Assembly: GCF_017751145.1 (NCBI RefSeq)
Contig: NZ_CP046640.1
Span: 2,026,137-2,090,136, forward strand
Source: Iocasia fonsfrigidae
GTDB lineage: Bacteria > Bacillota > Halanaerobiia > Halanaerobiales > DTU029
Length of the DNA: 64,000 nucleotides
Direction of reading: 5' to 3'
Translations under genes and position numbers: made by a program
In this document: positions 1 to 8,182 of the stretch, piece after piece
Layout of the letters: each line of letters opens with the position of its first letter
Numbering within the stretch: position 1 is the first letter of the stretch
Notes under the pieces: model-generated
Told to the model about the DNA's origin: nothing
Seen by the model: only the letters and a program-made list of their open reading frames with translations
The model's database searches: none

Positions 1-471
1 TCTCTATCTGCTTATCTCCTTCATTTGTTTATGAAAGGCCCAACTGTTGCTGATATAGCAAGGGTTGAATTAAAAGAACTTACAATTAAAGGTTATAATA
101 TTGGTGTAGATGATATTATAATAATGAACATAGGCGAAAAAGAGGCCCTTGAAAAATGGCAGCAAGAAGGCCTGGGGATTAAAATCATACCTAAAGATGA
201 AAATGCCCGTACTACCCTATCAAATTTAGGTCAGAGACAAGCTATCTTACATGACCTGGCTGTTTTAATGGGGGTAAAATTAGATAAGGGCATGCAGCAA
301 TTTACCCCCTTGGCCAGACTTGATCTTAACTATGGTACTTTAAATATAATTTTTCTACCTCAGGAACCGGACTGGGAATTTATTAAACAGGCCATTGAAA
401 AGATACCTGTACTGGAAAGTTCTCAACAAAAACCATTAAAGTCTAAAATAGGACGGAAAGCAGCTGATTGA
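1..471 (+). CDS. YIEGIA-family protein, C-terminal part (cut by window start)
   Basis: The reading frame is open from the first base, so the gene begins upstream of the window. The visible 156 residues have a hydrophobic start (SLSAYLLHLF) and then a soluble domain. I assign the YIEGIA family, conserved membrane proteins of spore-forming Firmicutes with no settled function, from the C-terminal sequence and from the next gene, which looks like the small subunit named after it. The place just upstream of der/gpsA/spoIVA matches a conserved neighbourhood in spore formers. The diagnostic YIEGIA motif itself lies outside the window, so the family call rests partly on context. Confidence 0.6.
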   Translation, partial: SLSAYLLHLFMKGPTVADIARVELKELTIKGYNIGVDDIIIMNIGEKEALEKWQQEGLGIKIIPKDENARTTLSNLGQRQAILHDLAVLMGVKLDKGMQQFTPLARLDLNYGTLNIIFLPQEPDWEFIKQAIEKIPVLESSQQKPLKSKIGRKAAD

Positions 472-486
472 TTTGGAGGGTTGGAC

Positions 487-684
487 ATGGAAGTGGGAAT
501 AACCGATAAAATAGTAGCTGTTATTACCTTAAAGAATAATGATTATAAAGTTGGTGGTGCCTTACCAATATTTTATACTGATACAAAAGAGGAACTGGAA
601 GAGATAAGTGTATTACTGGCACGCATTACCCTTGGTATGGTACATGATCTGGGAAATGGGGTTAAATTGGTTATCAAACACTAA
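487..684 (+). CDS. Small capping-complex subunit for YIEGIA
   Basis: A 65-residue soluble protein starting MEVGITDKIVAVITL and ending GVKLVIKH. It resembles the short protein annotated as the capping complex subunit for YIEGIA, which is usually encoded beside the YIEGIA membrane protein. An in-frame TTG lies at 481 but touches the ribosome binding site GGAGGG (475-480) directly; the ATG at 487 leaves a 6-base spacer and is preferred. The gene begins 15 bases after the YIEGIA stop and is probably co-transcribed and co-functional with it. The biochemical role is unknown. Confidence 0.65.
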   Translation: MEVGITDKIVAVITLKNNDYKVGGALPIFYTDTKEELEEISVLLARITLGMVHDLGNGVKLVIKH

Positions 685-703
685 TTTTCAGAGGAGTGTT
701 AAA

Positions 704-1126
704 TTGTCAATAATTTTTTGTTGTCAGGAAATGAGTTTGTTGTCTTATTTTGCTGTAGAGGCTTATTTACATCAGAGCTGTAAGCCCTCATATGAAGAGA
801 TTATGACTGTAATAGAAGAGAAATATACGATAATGAATAAACCTGCTGCTGGAGAATTAATTAGGTTGACCAATAACACCTATCTGTTGGAAGTAAAAAA
901 ATACTATGAAATTGTCAGGAAGGCCCTGATTGGTTATAATAAAATATTTACTAATGACTGTAAAATTGTCTTTTTGAATTTAAATAAATATGAAAATTAT
1001 TTGATTAAGACCGGCTATTTTTTAAAGAAACTAAAATTAAATTATTTATCTAAAAAAATAATTACTTATGGTCTCAAATACTCTGCAGCTGAACTATTAA
1101 AGCAAAGCTGGAAATTAGAGACCTAA
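704..1126 (+). CDS. Divergent DUF3189-like protein
   Basis: The frame is open from 608, but the only good start is the TTG at 704, preceded by GAGGAG (691-696) with a 7-base spacer. This gives 140 residues starting MSIIFCCQE. The whole length can be laid on the next protein, a clear DUF3189 member: a beta strand plus cysteines at the N-terminus (IIFCCQ against IIIYHCYGG) and a C-terminal stretch with the same spacing of hydrophobic and Gly residues (LIKTGYFLKK against LVRIGGFMSR; IITYGLKYS against LLTVYGLQLA). It looks like a diverged tandem paralogue that lost the HCYGGAHSS signature. Function unknown; the alignment was made by eye. Confidence 0.55.
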   Translation: MSIIFCCQEMSLLSYFAVEAYLHQSCKPSYEEIMTVIEEKYTIMNKPAAGELIRLTNNTYLLEVKKYYEIVRKALIGYNKIFTNDCKIVFLNLNKYENYLIKTGYFLKKLKLNYLSKKIITYGLKYSAAELLKQSWKLET

Positions 1127-1147
1127 TATTAGTAAGTGAGTGATTAA

Positions 1148-1624
1148 ATGATTATTATCTATCATTGTTATGGAGGTGCCCATTCATCTGTTCTGAGCGC
1201 AGGAATACATACCAATAGATTGCCTGTGGACAGGGTTCCTAGCAGAAAAGAAATTCTTAAACTTCCTTATTTTGATAAAACAGAGAGTCAGGAAATTGGT
1301 ATACCATTTTATTTTGGAAAGGATGAATATAATAATAAGGTATATATTCAGGGCATGGGTAGGGCAGAAAAAATAGTGCTTAATACTTTAGATAGCTTCT
1401 TAGAAGAAAAAAAGATAAATAAAAATTTAGTATATGTTCAAAACACACTTAAAAAAGTGAATATTCTTGTCAGAATTGGTGGATTTATGTCCCGAGGGCT
1501 CGACATGGTCTTCCCTGGTAGATTGTTGACTGTTTATGGACTACAACTGGCTTATCCTAATTTTATTGGACTGGTAAGGACTGTAAAAGAGGAAATATCT
1601 ATTGCTTACAAAGATAAAATATGA
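1148..1624 (+). CDS. DUF3189 family protein
   Basis: 158 residues starting MIIIYHCYGGAHSS, the hallmark N-terminus of DUF3189, a family of uncharacterised proteins common in spore-forming Firmicutes. The HCYGGAHSS loop after a first beta strand suggests a phosphate- or nucleotide-binding turn, but that is inference. It lies 21 bases after its divergent paralogue and 27 bases before the DUF512 radical SAM gene, so the row is probably one operon running into der, plsY and gpsA. No signal peptide or membrane segment is seen. Confidence 0.8.
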   Translation: MIIIYHCYGGAHSSVLSAGIHTNRLPVDRVPSRKEILKLPYFDKTESQEIGIPFYFGKDEYNNKVYIQGMGRAEKIVLNTLDSFLEEKKINKNLVYVQNTLKKVNILVRIGGFMSRGLDMVFPGRLLTVYGLQLAYPNFIGLVRTVKEEISIAYKDKI

Positions 1625-1651
1625 TATTATTCCTTACAGGAGGTCAGTTGG

Positions 1652-2947
1652 ATGCTGGAGATAGCAGATGTAATAAAAGATAGTATTGCTGACGAAATGG
1701 GGTTAGCTAAAGGAGACCTGATTTTAGAAATAAATGGAGAATATATTAATGATTATATTGCTTATCAATATATAACAGCCGATGAAAGATTGGATATATT
1801 AGTAAAAAAGCTGAATGGTGAATACTGGGAGTTAAATATTAATAGAACTCCCGGGGAGGAACTGGGAATAATACCTTCAGGGATAATCTATGATGATTTA
1901 AAACTATGTCAGAATAATTGTCTCTTTTGTTTTGTGAAACAGCAGCCCTCCAATATGCGAGAGTCATTGATGCTTAGAGATGATGACTATCGTTTTTCCT
2001 TTTTACAGGGTAGTTTTATTACCCTGACAAATCTATCAGATGAAGAATTCGGAAGAATTATTGAACTAAAACTGAGCCCTCTAAATATATCTGTACATAC
2101 AACAAATCCCAGCTTAAGGATTGAAATGATGAAAAACCCTGCTGCCGGTAAGATAATGGAGCAGCTTAAAAAGCTGGCAGCAGCTAAGGTTGAATTTAAT
2201 ACCCAGATAGTCCTCTGTAAAGGTATAAATGATGGTCAGGAACTAGACAGAACCATTAGTGATTTGATCAGCCTTTATCCAGCTGTTAAATCAATTGGGA
2301 TTGTACCTGTTGGTTTAACAAAATACAGGGATAAGCTGAGTAAACTTCTTTCTTATGATAAGGTCGCTGCCCGAGAGGTAGTAAAACAGGTTCAGAATTG
2401 GCAGGGGTTAATTAAGAAAAGGTATTCTAGTAATTTTCTCTATTGCTCTGATGAATTATACCTTTTAAGTACTTATAAGTTACCAGTATATGATGATTAT
2501 AATGGTTTTCCACAACTGGAGAATGGTATTGGTTTAACCAGGCAATTATGGCAGAAATTTAAATCCTTAACCAGTACTTTACCTGAAAAAATATCAGACA
2601 AAAAAATAATTGGTATTATAACAGGTTTACTGGGAGCAGAGGCACTTAAACCAGTAGTTAATAGGCTTAAACAGATAAATAATTTGTCTGTAAGTTTAAT
2701 CCCTGTTAAGAATGATTATTTTGGACAAGGTGTTACAGTTACGGGCTTATTAACAGGACAGGATATAATAAAAAGATTAAAGGATATAGATATTAAAGAA
2801 ATTATTATTCCAGGTATTGCTTTAAATGAAGAGGGTTTTTTCCTGGATGATATAAGGTTAGAGGATATTAGAAAAAAATATATAGATAAAAATATTTATG
2901 TTTGTTCAAATATTGAAGAATTAGTGGAGGTGGTATCAGATGGCTAA
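1652..2947 (+). CDS. DUF512 radical SAM protein with N-terminal PDZ-like domain
   Basis: 431 residues. The N-terminus (about 1-65) looks like a PDZ-type domain (DEMGLAKGDLILEINGE). It is followed by a radical SAM-type CxxxCxxC cluster at Cys86, Cys90 and Cys93 (CQNNCLFC) for a 4Fe-4S/SAM centre, and then the DUF512 region. The substrate is unknown. Ribosome binding site AGGAGGT about 7 bases upstream of ATG 1652. Its last 8 bases overlap der, which implies translational coupling. This DUF512-der pairing is common in clostridia and relatives and is often discussed as a possible link to ribosome or RNA maturation; that link is context only. Confidence 0.85.
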   Translation: MLEIADVIKDSIADEMGLAKGDLILEINGEYINDYIAYQYITADERLDILVKKLNGEYWELNINRTPGEELGIIPSGIIYDDLKLCQNNCLFCFVKQQPSNMRESLMLRDDDYRFSFLQGSFITLTNLSDEEFGRIIELKLSPLNISVHTTNPSLRIEMMKNPAAGKIMEQLKKLAAAKVEFNTQIVLCKGINDGQELDRTISDLISLYPAVKSIGIVPVGLTKYRDKLSKLLSYDKVAAREVVKQVQNWQGLIKKRYSSNFLYCSDELYLLSTYKLPVYDDYNGFPQLENGIGLTRQLWQKFKSLTSTLPEKISDKKIIGIITGLLGAEALKPVVNRLKQINNLSVSLIPVKNDYFGQGVTVTGLLTGQDIIKRLKDIDIKEIIIPGIALNEEGFFLDDIRLEDIRKKYIDKNIYVCSNIEELVEVVSDG

Positions 2948-4256
2948 ACCAGTTGTAGCGATTGTAGGAAGACCGAATGTCGGTAAATCAACCCTCTTTA
3001 ATCGTTTGGCAGGTAATAGAATTTCTATTGTTGAAGGAGAGCCCAATATTACCCGTGATAGGGTTTATGCGGATATATCCTGGTTAAACAATGCATTTAT
3101 CATGGTCGATACAGGGGGATTAGAACCTTCAAATGATGATTTGATTAAAAACAAAATAAAATATCAGGCTGAAATTGCTATGAATGAAGCCGAGTTAATT
3201 TTATTTATAGTAGATGGTAAAAGTGGAATTACTACCATTGATCAGGAGATAGCCCAATTACTGAGAAGGACAAATAAGAAGGTTATTCTCGTGGTTAATA
3301 AGGTGGATGATTTTTCTAATGCAGAACAGTTAAAATGGGATTTTTATTCCCTGGGGTTTGATGAACCAGTATCAATTTCTGCAGAGCACGGTAAAAATAC
3401 AGGTGATCTACTGGATATTATTGTCGATAATCTACCACATATACCAAATGATAATGAGAGAGATGACCTCTTAAATATTGCAATAATTGGTAAACCTAAT
3501 GTAGGAAAATCATCCCTGGTTAATTATATTGTTGGTGATGAGAGGGTAATAGTAAGTGATATTCCCGGTACTACCAGAGATGCTATTGATACTATAGTAG
3601 AAAAAAATGGTGTCAAATATAATTTAATTGATACTGCTGGCCTCAGGCGCAAATCACGTGTTAAGGAAGCAGTTGAATACTATAGTGTCCTGCGTACTAT
3701 CAGGGCTGTTGAAAGGGCTGAGGCCTCATTAATGTTAATTGATGCCACAGAGGGTATTACTTCACAGGATAAAAAGATTGTAGGCTATGCCCATGAAAGT
3801 GGTAAAGCTATAGTGATAGGGGTAAATAAATGGGATCTTGTAGATAAAGATAATAAATTAATGGAAGATTATAGAGATGAGATTTATTACCAGTTAAAAT
3901 TCCTTAATTATGCCCCGATAACTTTTATTTCTGCCCTTACAGGTGAACGGGTAGATGAAGTGATTAAACTACTAGAATATAGTATAGACCAGAATAATAT
4001 GCGAATTAAGACAGGTGTTCTTAATGAGGTTCTGGAAGAGGCTATTTTATTAAGGGAACCACCTGCTGTAAAAGGAAGGAGATTAAAACTCTACTATGCT
4101 ACACAGGTAGGAATAAAACCCCCTACTTTTGTATTATTTGTAAACAATCCGGACTTAATGCATTTTTCATATCAAAGATATTTAGATAATACTTTAAGAA
4201 AGGCCTTTGGATTTATTGGCACATCAATTAGAATAAAATTAAAGTCAAGGAAATAG
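2940..4256 (+). CDS. der: Ribosome assembly GTPase Der (EngA)
   Basis: 438 residues with two tandem GTPase domains, the defining feature of Der, which acts in late 50S ribosomal subunit assembly. Domain 1 has the P-loop GRPNVGKST (residues 10-18), DTGG and NKVD. Domain 2 has GKPNVGKSS, DTAG and NKWD. The C-terminal KH-like domain (from about 350, VKGRRLKLYYATQ) matches the family, and total length is standard. The start overlaps the DUF512 gene by 8 bases. Next genes are plsY (10 bases on) and gpsA. Confidence 0.97.
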   Translation: MAKPVVAIVGRPNVGKSTLFNRLAGNRISIVEGEPNITRDRVYADISWLNNAFIMVDTGGLEPSNDDLIKNKIKYQAEIAMNEAELILFIVDGKSGITTIDQEIAQLLRRTNKKVILVVNKVDDFSNAEQLKWDFYSLGFDEPVSISAEHGKNTGDLLDIIVDNLPHIPNDNERDDLLNIAIIGKPNVGKSSLVNYIVGDERVIVSDIPGTTRDAIDTIVEKNGVKYNLIDTAGLRRKSRVKEAVEYYSVLRTIRAVERAEASLMLIDATEGITSQDKKIVGYAHESGKAIVIGVNKWDLVDKDNKLMEDYRDEIYYQLKFLNYAPITFISALTGERVDEVIKLLEYSIDQNNMRIKTGVLNEVLEEAILLREPPAVKGRRLKLYYATQVGIKPPTFVLFVNNPDLMHFSYQRYLDNTLRKAFGFIGTSIRIKLKSRK

Positions 4257-4266
4257 AGGTGATCTT

Positions 4267-4884
4267 TTGTTAGTCTTATTTATTATTCTCATTTGTTATC
4301 TAATAGGGGCAATACCCTTTGCCTTTATTACCACCCAGTTAATTACAGGTAAAGATGTTAGAAAATATGGTAGTGGAAATGTTGGTGCTACTAATGCATC
4401 GCGTTTATTAGGATTTAAGTTTGGTGTTTTGGTGGCATTGTTAGATATATTTAAAGGATATATAGCAGTCCTGATTGCTAATTTTTTTCTGGTTGATATG
4501 CCGATTTATTATCTCTTACTGGCTTCACTGGCTGTGATAATTGGCCATAATTGGTCTGTTTTTCTAAAGTTTTCTGGGGGAAAAGGGGTTGCTACTACTG
4601 TTGGTGTTTTGTTGAGACTGTTACCGGTAGCCTTTTTGATTTATGCCCTCATCTGGATATTTGTTATTATATTATCCAAATATGTTTCACTTGGTTCAAT
4701 AATGGCAGCAATGTCTTTACCCTTGACTTTCTTTTTCTATACAGAAGAAGCAATATATATTGTTTTTGCTATTATAATAGCCCTCTTTGTTATTGCCAGG
4801 CATTACTCCAATATTCAGAGACTACTTAAAGGGGAAGAAAGAAAAATCAATTTTTCATTGTTAGTAAACAAAGGTGATGGCTGA
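4267..4884 (+). CDS. plsY: Glycerol-3-phosphate acyltransferase PlsY
   Basis: 205-residue polytopic membrane enzyme that transfers acyl groups from acyl-phosphate to sn-glycerol 3-phosphate, the first acylation of phospholipid synthesis. Family motifs are visible: GSGNVGATNASR near residue 37, GHNWSVFLKFSGGKGVAT in the middle, and a C-terminal RHYSNIQRLLKGEE. TTG start at 4267 with GAGGTGA upstream. It overlaps gpsA by one base (TGATG), so substrate supply (GpsA makes glycerol 3-phosphate) and use are coupled. Confidence 0.95.
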   Translation: MLVLFIILICYLIGAIPFAFITTQLITGKDVRKYGSGNVGATNASRLLGFKFGVLVALLDIFKGYIAVLIANFFLVDMPIYYLLLASLAVIIGHNWSVFLKFSGGKGVATTVGVLLRLLPVAFLIYALIWIFVIILSKYVSLGSIMAAMSLPLTFFFYTEEAIYIVFAIIIALFVIARHYSNIQRLLKGEERKINFSLLVNKGDG

Positions 4885-5906
4885 TGAAGAAAATCACTAT
4901 TATAGGAGGAGGAAGCTGGGGAACAGCTATTGCCCAGCTTTTAGCAGATAATGGACACCAGGTGTTGCTTTATCTCCGTGATAAGAAACAGAAATTTAAT
5001 ATCAATCAGAGAAGGCGTAATGCAAAATATTTTCCACAGAAAGAATTGTCCAAAAATATTACTGCAACCCTGAATTTACAGGAGGCGGTAAATCTTACCG
5101 AGATAATTTTTTTTGCGGTTCCAACCTATGCAACCCGTAAAGTTGCCCAAGCCATTAGACCCTTTATAACAGATAAAAAAATAATTGTTTCAACTGCTAA
5201 AGGGATCGAAGAAGATACTTTTTTAAGGAATTCAGAGATTATAAAAGAAGTACTGGATCTGCCGGTAGTTGTACTTTCAGGTCCCACACATGCAGAAGAA
5301 GTAATTAAGGGCTTGCCGACTGCAGCAGTGGTTGCTTCCCTCTGCCAGAATAAGGCAGTTGAAGTACAGGATCTGTTAATGTCAGCAAGTTTCAGGGTAT
5401 ATACAAACCCAGACCTTGTGGGGGTAGAGTTTGCTGGTGCTATTAAAAATATTATTGCCCTGGCTGCTGGTATAGCTGATGGTCTTGCCTATGGGGATAA
5501 TACTAAGGCTGCACTGGTTACCAGGGGACTGCATGAAATGAGCCGTCTAGGATATACTATGGGGGGTAAATTACTGACCTTTGCTGGTTTAACTGGCATG
5601 GGTGATTTAGTGGTCACCTGTACCAGTATGCACAGTAGAAACAGGAGATTTGGTATTAAAATCGGGGAGGGCCTAGAACTTAGTGAAGCATACAAATCAA
5701 TCAATCAGGTTGTTGAAGGGGTCAGGACAACCAGGGCTGTCTACGAATGGTTCAAGAAACAAAAGTTTGATTTTGAAATACCGATAACAAGGGAAATATA
5801 TAATGTCTTGTTTAATAATAAAGACCCTTTACAGGCTGTTGATGACCTTATGCTGAGGGGCCCAAAACATGAAATCGAAGAAGTTGTTCAAGACTTGGAC
5901 TGGTAA
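4884..5906 (+). CDS. gpsA: NAD(P)-dependent glycerol-3-phosphate dehydrogenase
   Basis: 340 residues. It reduces dihydroxyacetone phosphate to glycerol 3-phosphate for phospholipid synthesis. An N-terminal Rossmann motif (IIGGGSWGTAIAQLL) is followed by the STAKGIE region, the LSGPTHAEEV motif and the catalytic/substrate segment EFAGAIKNIIALAAGI, then the C-terminal helical domain with GLTGMGDLVVTC. Standard length. It is the last gene before a 208-base gap and then spoIVA, the same order as in many spore formers. Confidence 0.96.
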   Translation: MKKITIIGGGSWGTAIAQLLADNGHQVLLYLRDKKQKFNINQRRRNAKYFPQKELSKNITATLNLQEAVNLTEIIFFAVPTYATRKVAQAIRPFITDKKIIVSTAKGIEEDTFLRNSEIIKEVLDLPVVVLSGPTHAEEVIKGLPTAAVVASLCQNKAVEVQDLLMSASFRVYTNPDLVGVEFAGAIKNIIALAAGIADGLAYGDNTKAALVTRGLHEMSRLGYTMGGKLLTFAGLTGMGDLVVTCTSMHSRNRRFGIKIGEGLELSEAYKSINQVVEGVRTTRAVYEWFKKQKFDFEIPITREIYNVLFNNKDPLQAVDDLMLRGPKHEIEEVVQDLDW

Positions 5907-5945
5907 AAAAAGATTCTGCTTGTTTTATTGCCGGGTCTTTTTTTT
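5907..5945 (+). terminator. Weak terminator-like hairpin after gpsA
   Basis: AAAAAGATT (5907-5915) can pair with GGTCTTTTT (5934-5942) with two wobble pairs across an 18-base loop, followed by T residues. The stem is AT-rich, so it is at best a weak Rho-independent terminator. I saw no clear sigma-E promoter for spoIVA in the rest of this 208-base gap. Confidence 0.3.
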
Positions 5946-6114
5946 TATATAATGTAATATTTTAGACTTGCCTTCATATATATATACTGATATTTATTTT
6001 TTCTAATTTGTTAATAATATTTAATTTTAAATAGATTTTATGTGGGAGGGATGAAGATAATTACGATTAAAAGACAGTCAAAGAATATTATAAAAAAAAG
6101 GGGGGAAATAAAGA

Positions 6115-7593
6115 GTGGATAAATTCAATATCTATCAAGATATTGCGGAGCGTACCAATGGTGATATATATATAGGTGTAGTGGGTCCAGTAAGGACAGG
6201 TAAATCTACTTTTATTAAACGTTTTATGGAACACCAGGTATTACCTATGATTGACGATAAATTTGTTAAAGAAAGGGCTAATGACGAATTACCGCAGAGT
6301 TCTGCTGGCAAAATGATTATGACAACAGAACCGAAATTTGTGCCAGAAGAGGCAGTAGATATTAGATTAGGGGATAAATTAAATTTTAGAGTAAGGATGA
6401 TAGACTGTGTAGGTTATACAGTCCCTGGAGCACTTGGCTATGAAGATGAAGAAGGACCTAGAATGGTCTCAACCCCCTGGTATGAACATGATATACCATT
6501 CCAGGAGGCTGCAGAGGTAGGGACTAATAAAGTGATTACTGACCACTCTACTATTGGCCTGGTAATTACAACAGATAGCAGTTTTACAGATTTGCCGAGA
6601 CATAATTTTGTGATGGCAGAGGAGAGGGTTATTAATGAATTAAAGGAAATTGGCAAACCCTTTGTCATCGCCTTAAATTCTGCTCATCCAGATGATGAAG
6701 AAACAAGACAATTAAGTGAGAAATTATCTGAAAAATATGATGTCCCTGTTTTAGCTATAAACTGTTTAAATATGAATAGAAATGATATAGATAAAATTCT
6801 TAAAACAGTCTTATACGAATTTCCAGTCCAAGAGTTATATATAGATTTACCAGTATGGACCAATGAATTACCGGCTAATAACTGGTTGAAAAAAAGTATT
6901 GATGAATCAGTTAGACTATCAATAAATAATGTGGAGAAGATAAGAGATGTTGATGAAGTAGTAAGATTATTGGCGGATAATGAATATACTCAGGAGGTAT
7001 TTCTGGAAAGGGTAAATCTAGGTGAAGGTGTTGCCAAAATATCAATAGGATTATTAGATAATCTGTTTTTTAAAATCATTAATGAACTCAGTGGTTATGA
7101 AGTTGAAGATGAACAAGAATTATTAAGCTTAATAAAAGACCTTAGTTTTGCTAAAATGAAATATGATAAAATTTCTCAGGCCTTACAGGATGTTGAAGAA
7201 AAGGGATATGGCATAGTAACACCACAACTATCAGATATGAATTTCAATGAACCAGAAATAATTAAACGGGGTAATCAATTTGGAGTTAAATTAACTGCCT
7301 GTGCCCCTTCAATCCACATGATCAGGGCTGATATACAGGCAGAAGTATCACCAGTAGTAGGTACAGAAAAACAATCGGAAGAACTAATTTTATTTTTGCA
7401 GAAGGATTTTGAAGAAAATCCGTCAGATATATGGGAAACACAATTTCTAGGAAGGTCATTACATGATATCATGAAAGAAGGAATTGCTAATAAACTCTAT
7501 CGTATGCCCGATACTGCCCAGCGTAAAATTCAGGATACCATTCAAAAGATAGTTAATGAAGGTAGTGGAGGGTTAATATGTATTATCCTTTAA
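6115..7593 (+). CDS. spoIVA: Stage IV sporulation protein A, spore coat ATPase
   Basis: 492 residues. SpoIVA polymerises on the forespore outer membrane by ATP hydrolysis and forms the base of the spore coat. The N-terminus carries a Walker A motif GPVRTGKST (residues 24-32) in a TRAFAC-like ATPase domain, and the protein ends with the conserved C-terminal tail GSGGLICIIL. Length equals the Bacillus protein (492). GTG start with a strong AGGGGGG site. It shows that the organism belongs to a sporulating lineage; a full sporulation set cannot be judged from here. A terminator follows. Confidence 0.97.
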   Translation: MDKFNIYQDIAERTNGDIYIGVVGPVRTGKSTFIKRFMEHQVLPMIDDKFVKERANDELPQSSAGKMIMTTEPKFVPEEAVDIRLGDKLNFRVRMIDCVGYTVPGALGYEDEEGPRMVSTPWYEHDIPFQEAAEVGTNKVITDHSTIGLVITTDSSFTDLPRHNFVMAEERVINELKEIGKPFVIALNSAHPDDEETRQLSEKLSEKYDVPVLAINCLNMNRNDIDKILKTVLYEFPVQELYIDLPVWTNELPANNWLKKSIDESVRLSINNVEKIRDVDEVVRLLADNEYTQEVFLERVNLGEGVAKISIGLLDNLFFKIINELSGYEVEDEQELLSLIKDLSFAKMKYDKISQALQDVEEKGYGIVTPQLSDMNFNEPEIIKRGNQFGVKLTACAPSIHMIRADIQAEVSPVVGTEKQSEELILFLQKDFEENPSDIWETQFLGRSLHDIMKEGIANKLYRMPDTAQRKIQDTIQKIVNEGSGGLICIIL

Positions 7594-7619
7594 TACCCAA
7601 AAAGATGTATTAATTACCT

Positions 7620-7654
7620 GGCTTGAGGTAAAATAACCTTGAGCCTTTTTTTTT
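7620..7654 (+). terminator. Rho-independent terminator after spoIVA
   Basis: A 10-bp stem GGCTTGAGGT/ACCTTGAGCC with two central G-T wobbles and a 6-base loop, followed by nine T residues. It separates spoIVA from the HU gene. Confidence 0.9.
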
Positions 7655-7752
7655 GCTTAAAAAAAAAGCCAATTATGCAGGAGATTAGTGATATATAGCG
7701 AATAATAAGTAATGTGTAAAGTATACAGTCAAATTAAGGAGGTGAAGGTAAT

Positions 7753-8052
7753 ATGACTAAAACTGATTTAATCGATGCTGTGGCAGAAAAAACTGGTTTA
7801 ACCAAAAAGGATTCAGGAGAAAGTGTTAATGCAGTATTTGATACTATTGTTGATTACCTTAGCAGTGAAGCCGCTAAACAGGCTGACGACCGTGATAATG
7901 TCCAGATAATTGGTTTTGGTACTTTTGAAGTGAGAGACCGTAGTTCACGAAAGGGAAGGAATCCACAGACTGGTGAGGAGATTACTATTCCCGCTAGAAC
8001 AGTACCTGTCTTCAGAGCTGGCAAATCATTTAAGGACTCTGTGGAAGGATAG
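7753..8052 (+). CDS. hup: HU family DNA-binding protein
   Basis: 99 residues. Histone-like HU dimers bend and compact DNA. The fold markers are [12 protein letters not shown] and the DNA-binding arm [13 protein letters not shown], with the family's C-terminal [11 protein letters not shown]. It is about 8-9 residues longer than the usual 90. The extra residues (around [10 protein letters not shown]) lie between helix 2 and the first beta strand. The ribosome binding site AAGGAGGTGA is close to perfect and the gene stands alone between two terminators, which fits a highly expressed monocistronic gene. Confidence 0.95.
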   Translation: MTKTDLIDAVAEKTGLTKKDSGESVNAVFDTIVDYLSSEAAKQADDRDNVQIIGFGTFEVRDRSSRKGRNPQTGEEITIPARTVPVFRAGKSFKDSVEG

Positions 8053-8076
8053 GTATTATACATAATCATCTTTTTG

Positions 8077-8108
8077 GAAAGGATTTTAAAAATCCTTTCT
8101 TTTTTTTT
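8077..8108 (+). terminator. Rho-independent terminator after HU
   Basis: An 8-bp stem GAAAGGAT/ATCCTTTC with loop TTTAAAA, followed by nine T residues. Confidence 0.9.
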
Positions 8109-8182
8109 ACTTTAATTAAATATGCTTCTTTTTCATATAGTTTTATTAGCTAACATATACTTTAGCTGGGAGGTTATAGTGT

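Noticed and set aside
4551-4829. Overlapping ORF inside plsY
   Set aside because: It is a shadow frame without a ribosome binding site and with Cys/Tyr-rich composition unlike real genes here.
5946-6100. Sigma-E promoter for spoIVA
   Set aside because: Several AT-rich near-matches occur, but none has both elements at the right spacing.
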